Shown: piece after piece, positions 63,440-64,000 of the stretch | How positions within the stretch are numbered: the first letter of the stretch is position 1 | Layout: each line of letters begins with the position of its first letter | Assembly: GCF_003574315.2 (NCBI RefSeq) | Contig: NZ_AP025739.1 | Coordinates: 5,642,001-5,706,000, forward strand | DNA length: 64,000 nt | DNA from: Capsulimonas corticalis | GTDB taxonomy: Bacteria > Armatimonadota > Armatimonadia > Armatimonadales > Capsulimonadaceae | Direction of reading: 5' to 3' | Notes under the pieces: generated by a model | The model's database searches: none | Seen by the model: the letters and a program-made list of their open reading frames with translations, nothing else | Told to the model about the DNA's origin: nothing | Program-made: the position numbers and the translations under genes

Positions 63440-64000
63440 ATGATGAACTCTCAAACTCATGCGTCTCGTCAGCGTCTGCTGGGTTTCACACTCATTGAAC
63501 TGCTAGTTGTCATCGCAATAATCGCAATACTTGCCGCCATTCTGTTTCCTGTCTTCGCCAAAGCGCGAGAGAAAGCGCGGCAGATCTCCTGTGCTTCCAA
63601 TCTCAAGCAGATCGGACTGGCGCATTTGCAATACTCGCAAGACTATGACGAGCAGCTCTGCGCGGCCTGGATCGGCGACGCCGATGGAAATCCCGGGAAT
63701 GGCGATAATTATCCGGGAACTGCACGCTGGATGGACTTGATTGGCCCCTATGTGAAGAGCCGGGATATCTTTGTCTGCCCCGACAGCCCGGAAGCCAAGT
63801 ATGTCCCGTTATCGACCAACTATCATGAGGAAGGCGGATACTGCATCAATGTCGCCTACTACGACGGCACGACGGGACATCCTCCCATTACCGACGGCAT
63901 CTTCCAGCGATCGCTCACGCTGGCTCAGCTGCCGGTTCCCTCCACCACCGTGCTGGTGACGGACTCGAACGCCGCCAACAACAACGATTTCCAGCTCGCC
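63440..64000 (+). CDS. DUF1559-type pseudopilin, copy 2, 3' end outside window
   Basis: 187 codons are visible from the ATG at 63440 (a second in-frame ATG follows at once; GGAG at 63431-63434). The signal helix [37 protein letters not shown] is identical in residues to that of copy 1, and the next part ([20 protein letters not shown]) is typical of the family. The frame is open to the end of the window, so the H-X9-DG motif lies beyond. The N-terminal nucleotide sequence, too, is very close to copy 1. Confidence 0.9.
   Translation, partial: MMNSQTHASRQRLLGFTLIELLVVIAIIAILAAILFPVFAKAREKARQISCASNLKQIGLAHLQYSQDYDEQLCAAWIGDADGNPGNGDNYPGTARWMDLIGPYVKSRDIFVCPDSPEAKYVPLSTNYHEEGGYCINVAYYDGTTGHPPITDGIFQRSLTLAQLPVPSTTVLVTDSNAANNNDFQLA

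Overview
The window is high-GC (about 60% by eye) chromosomal DNA from a free-living, flagellated, probably double-membraned bacterium. Three things point to Armatimonadota, perhaps near Capsulimonas. There are two DUF1559-type pseudopilins (H-X9-DG) beside a sugar regulator. The flagellar cluster has the FlbD and TIGR02530 genes usual in clostridial-type clusters. Outer-membrane-type and plant-polysaccharide genes are also present. The phylum is an inference; no rRNA is in the window.

Layout. 1-2 kb: 3' part of an aspartyl-protease/PDZ protein, a BON lipoprotein and a stalk-domain protein, then paired intergenic hairpins. 2-10 kb: an MFS transporter fused to HEAT repeats, a large inverted repeat with an internal 15-bp expansion, a PLDc_N membrane protein, endonuclease IV, NadA, and a DUF1800/DUF1501 secreted pair. 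10-13.6 kb: geranylgeranyl reductase-like flavoprotein and a run of small proteins (unknown, AIM24, ankyrin, CxxC protein). 13.9-16.2 kb: HAD phosphatase, an SDR lacking its catalytic Ser/Tyr, and IspH. 16.2-20.6 kb: TetR, two YCII/DGPF proteins separated by a secreted ricin-lectin protein, and an ECF42-type sigma factor. 20.7-28.6 kb: glutamate dehydrogenase, MreBCD, a pterin-binding protein, LigA and VanW. 28.8-39.4 kb: a flagellar cluster on the minus strand (fliK, flgD, TIGR02530, flgE, flbD, motA, motB, fliL, a terminator, fliM, fliN, fliO, fliP). It stops before fliQ/fliR/flhB/flhA. 39.5-46.3 kb: a secreted-type alpha/beta hydrolase, transaldolase-like aldolase, D-Ala-D-Ala dipeptidase, Wzi-like porin, xylulokinase and a HEPN protein. 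46.7-51.2 kb: a peroxiredoxin-like protein, cytochrome c, tRNA-Ala(GGC), and a two-gene McrBC-type modification-dependent restriction system directly behind the tRNA. 51.3-56.8 kb: unknown protein, Rieske protein, TlpA thioredoxin, PhnCDE-type importer and two unknown proteins. 56.8-64 kb: a sugar locus (alcohol dehydrogenase, Gfo/Idh oxidoreductase, GH51-like arabinofuranosidase) divergent from pseudopilin, DeoR regulator and a second pseudopilin cut by the window end.

How the genes work together. The flagellar genes make hook, motor/stator, switch and part of the export gate. GH51, Gfo, ADH, xylulokinase and the aldolase suggest arabinose/xylose-type pentose use. YCII with ECF42 is a recognised sigma-factor module. 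The McrBC pair is a defence system in which McrB carries an extra N-terminal helix-hairpin-helix-like module.

The least ordinary signals are structural. Two copies of a roughly 150-bp REPIN-like element occur, one of which supplies the last 21 codons of the sigma factor. A 74-bp inverted repeat has one arm that gained four extra 15-bp units. Three genes have a -10 box 6-8 nt before the ATG, which implies leaderless mRNAs. A multi-hairpin intergenic element lies at 13.6 kb. No CRISPR array, transposase or integrase was seen.
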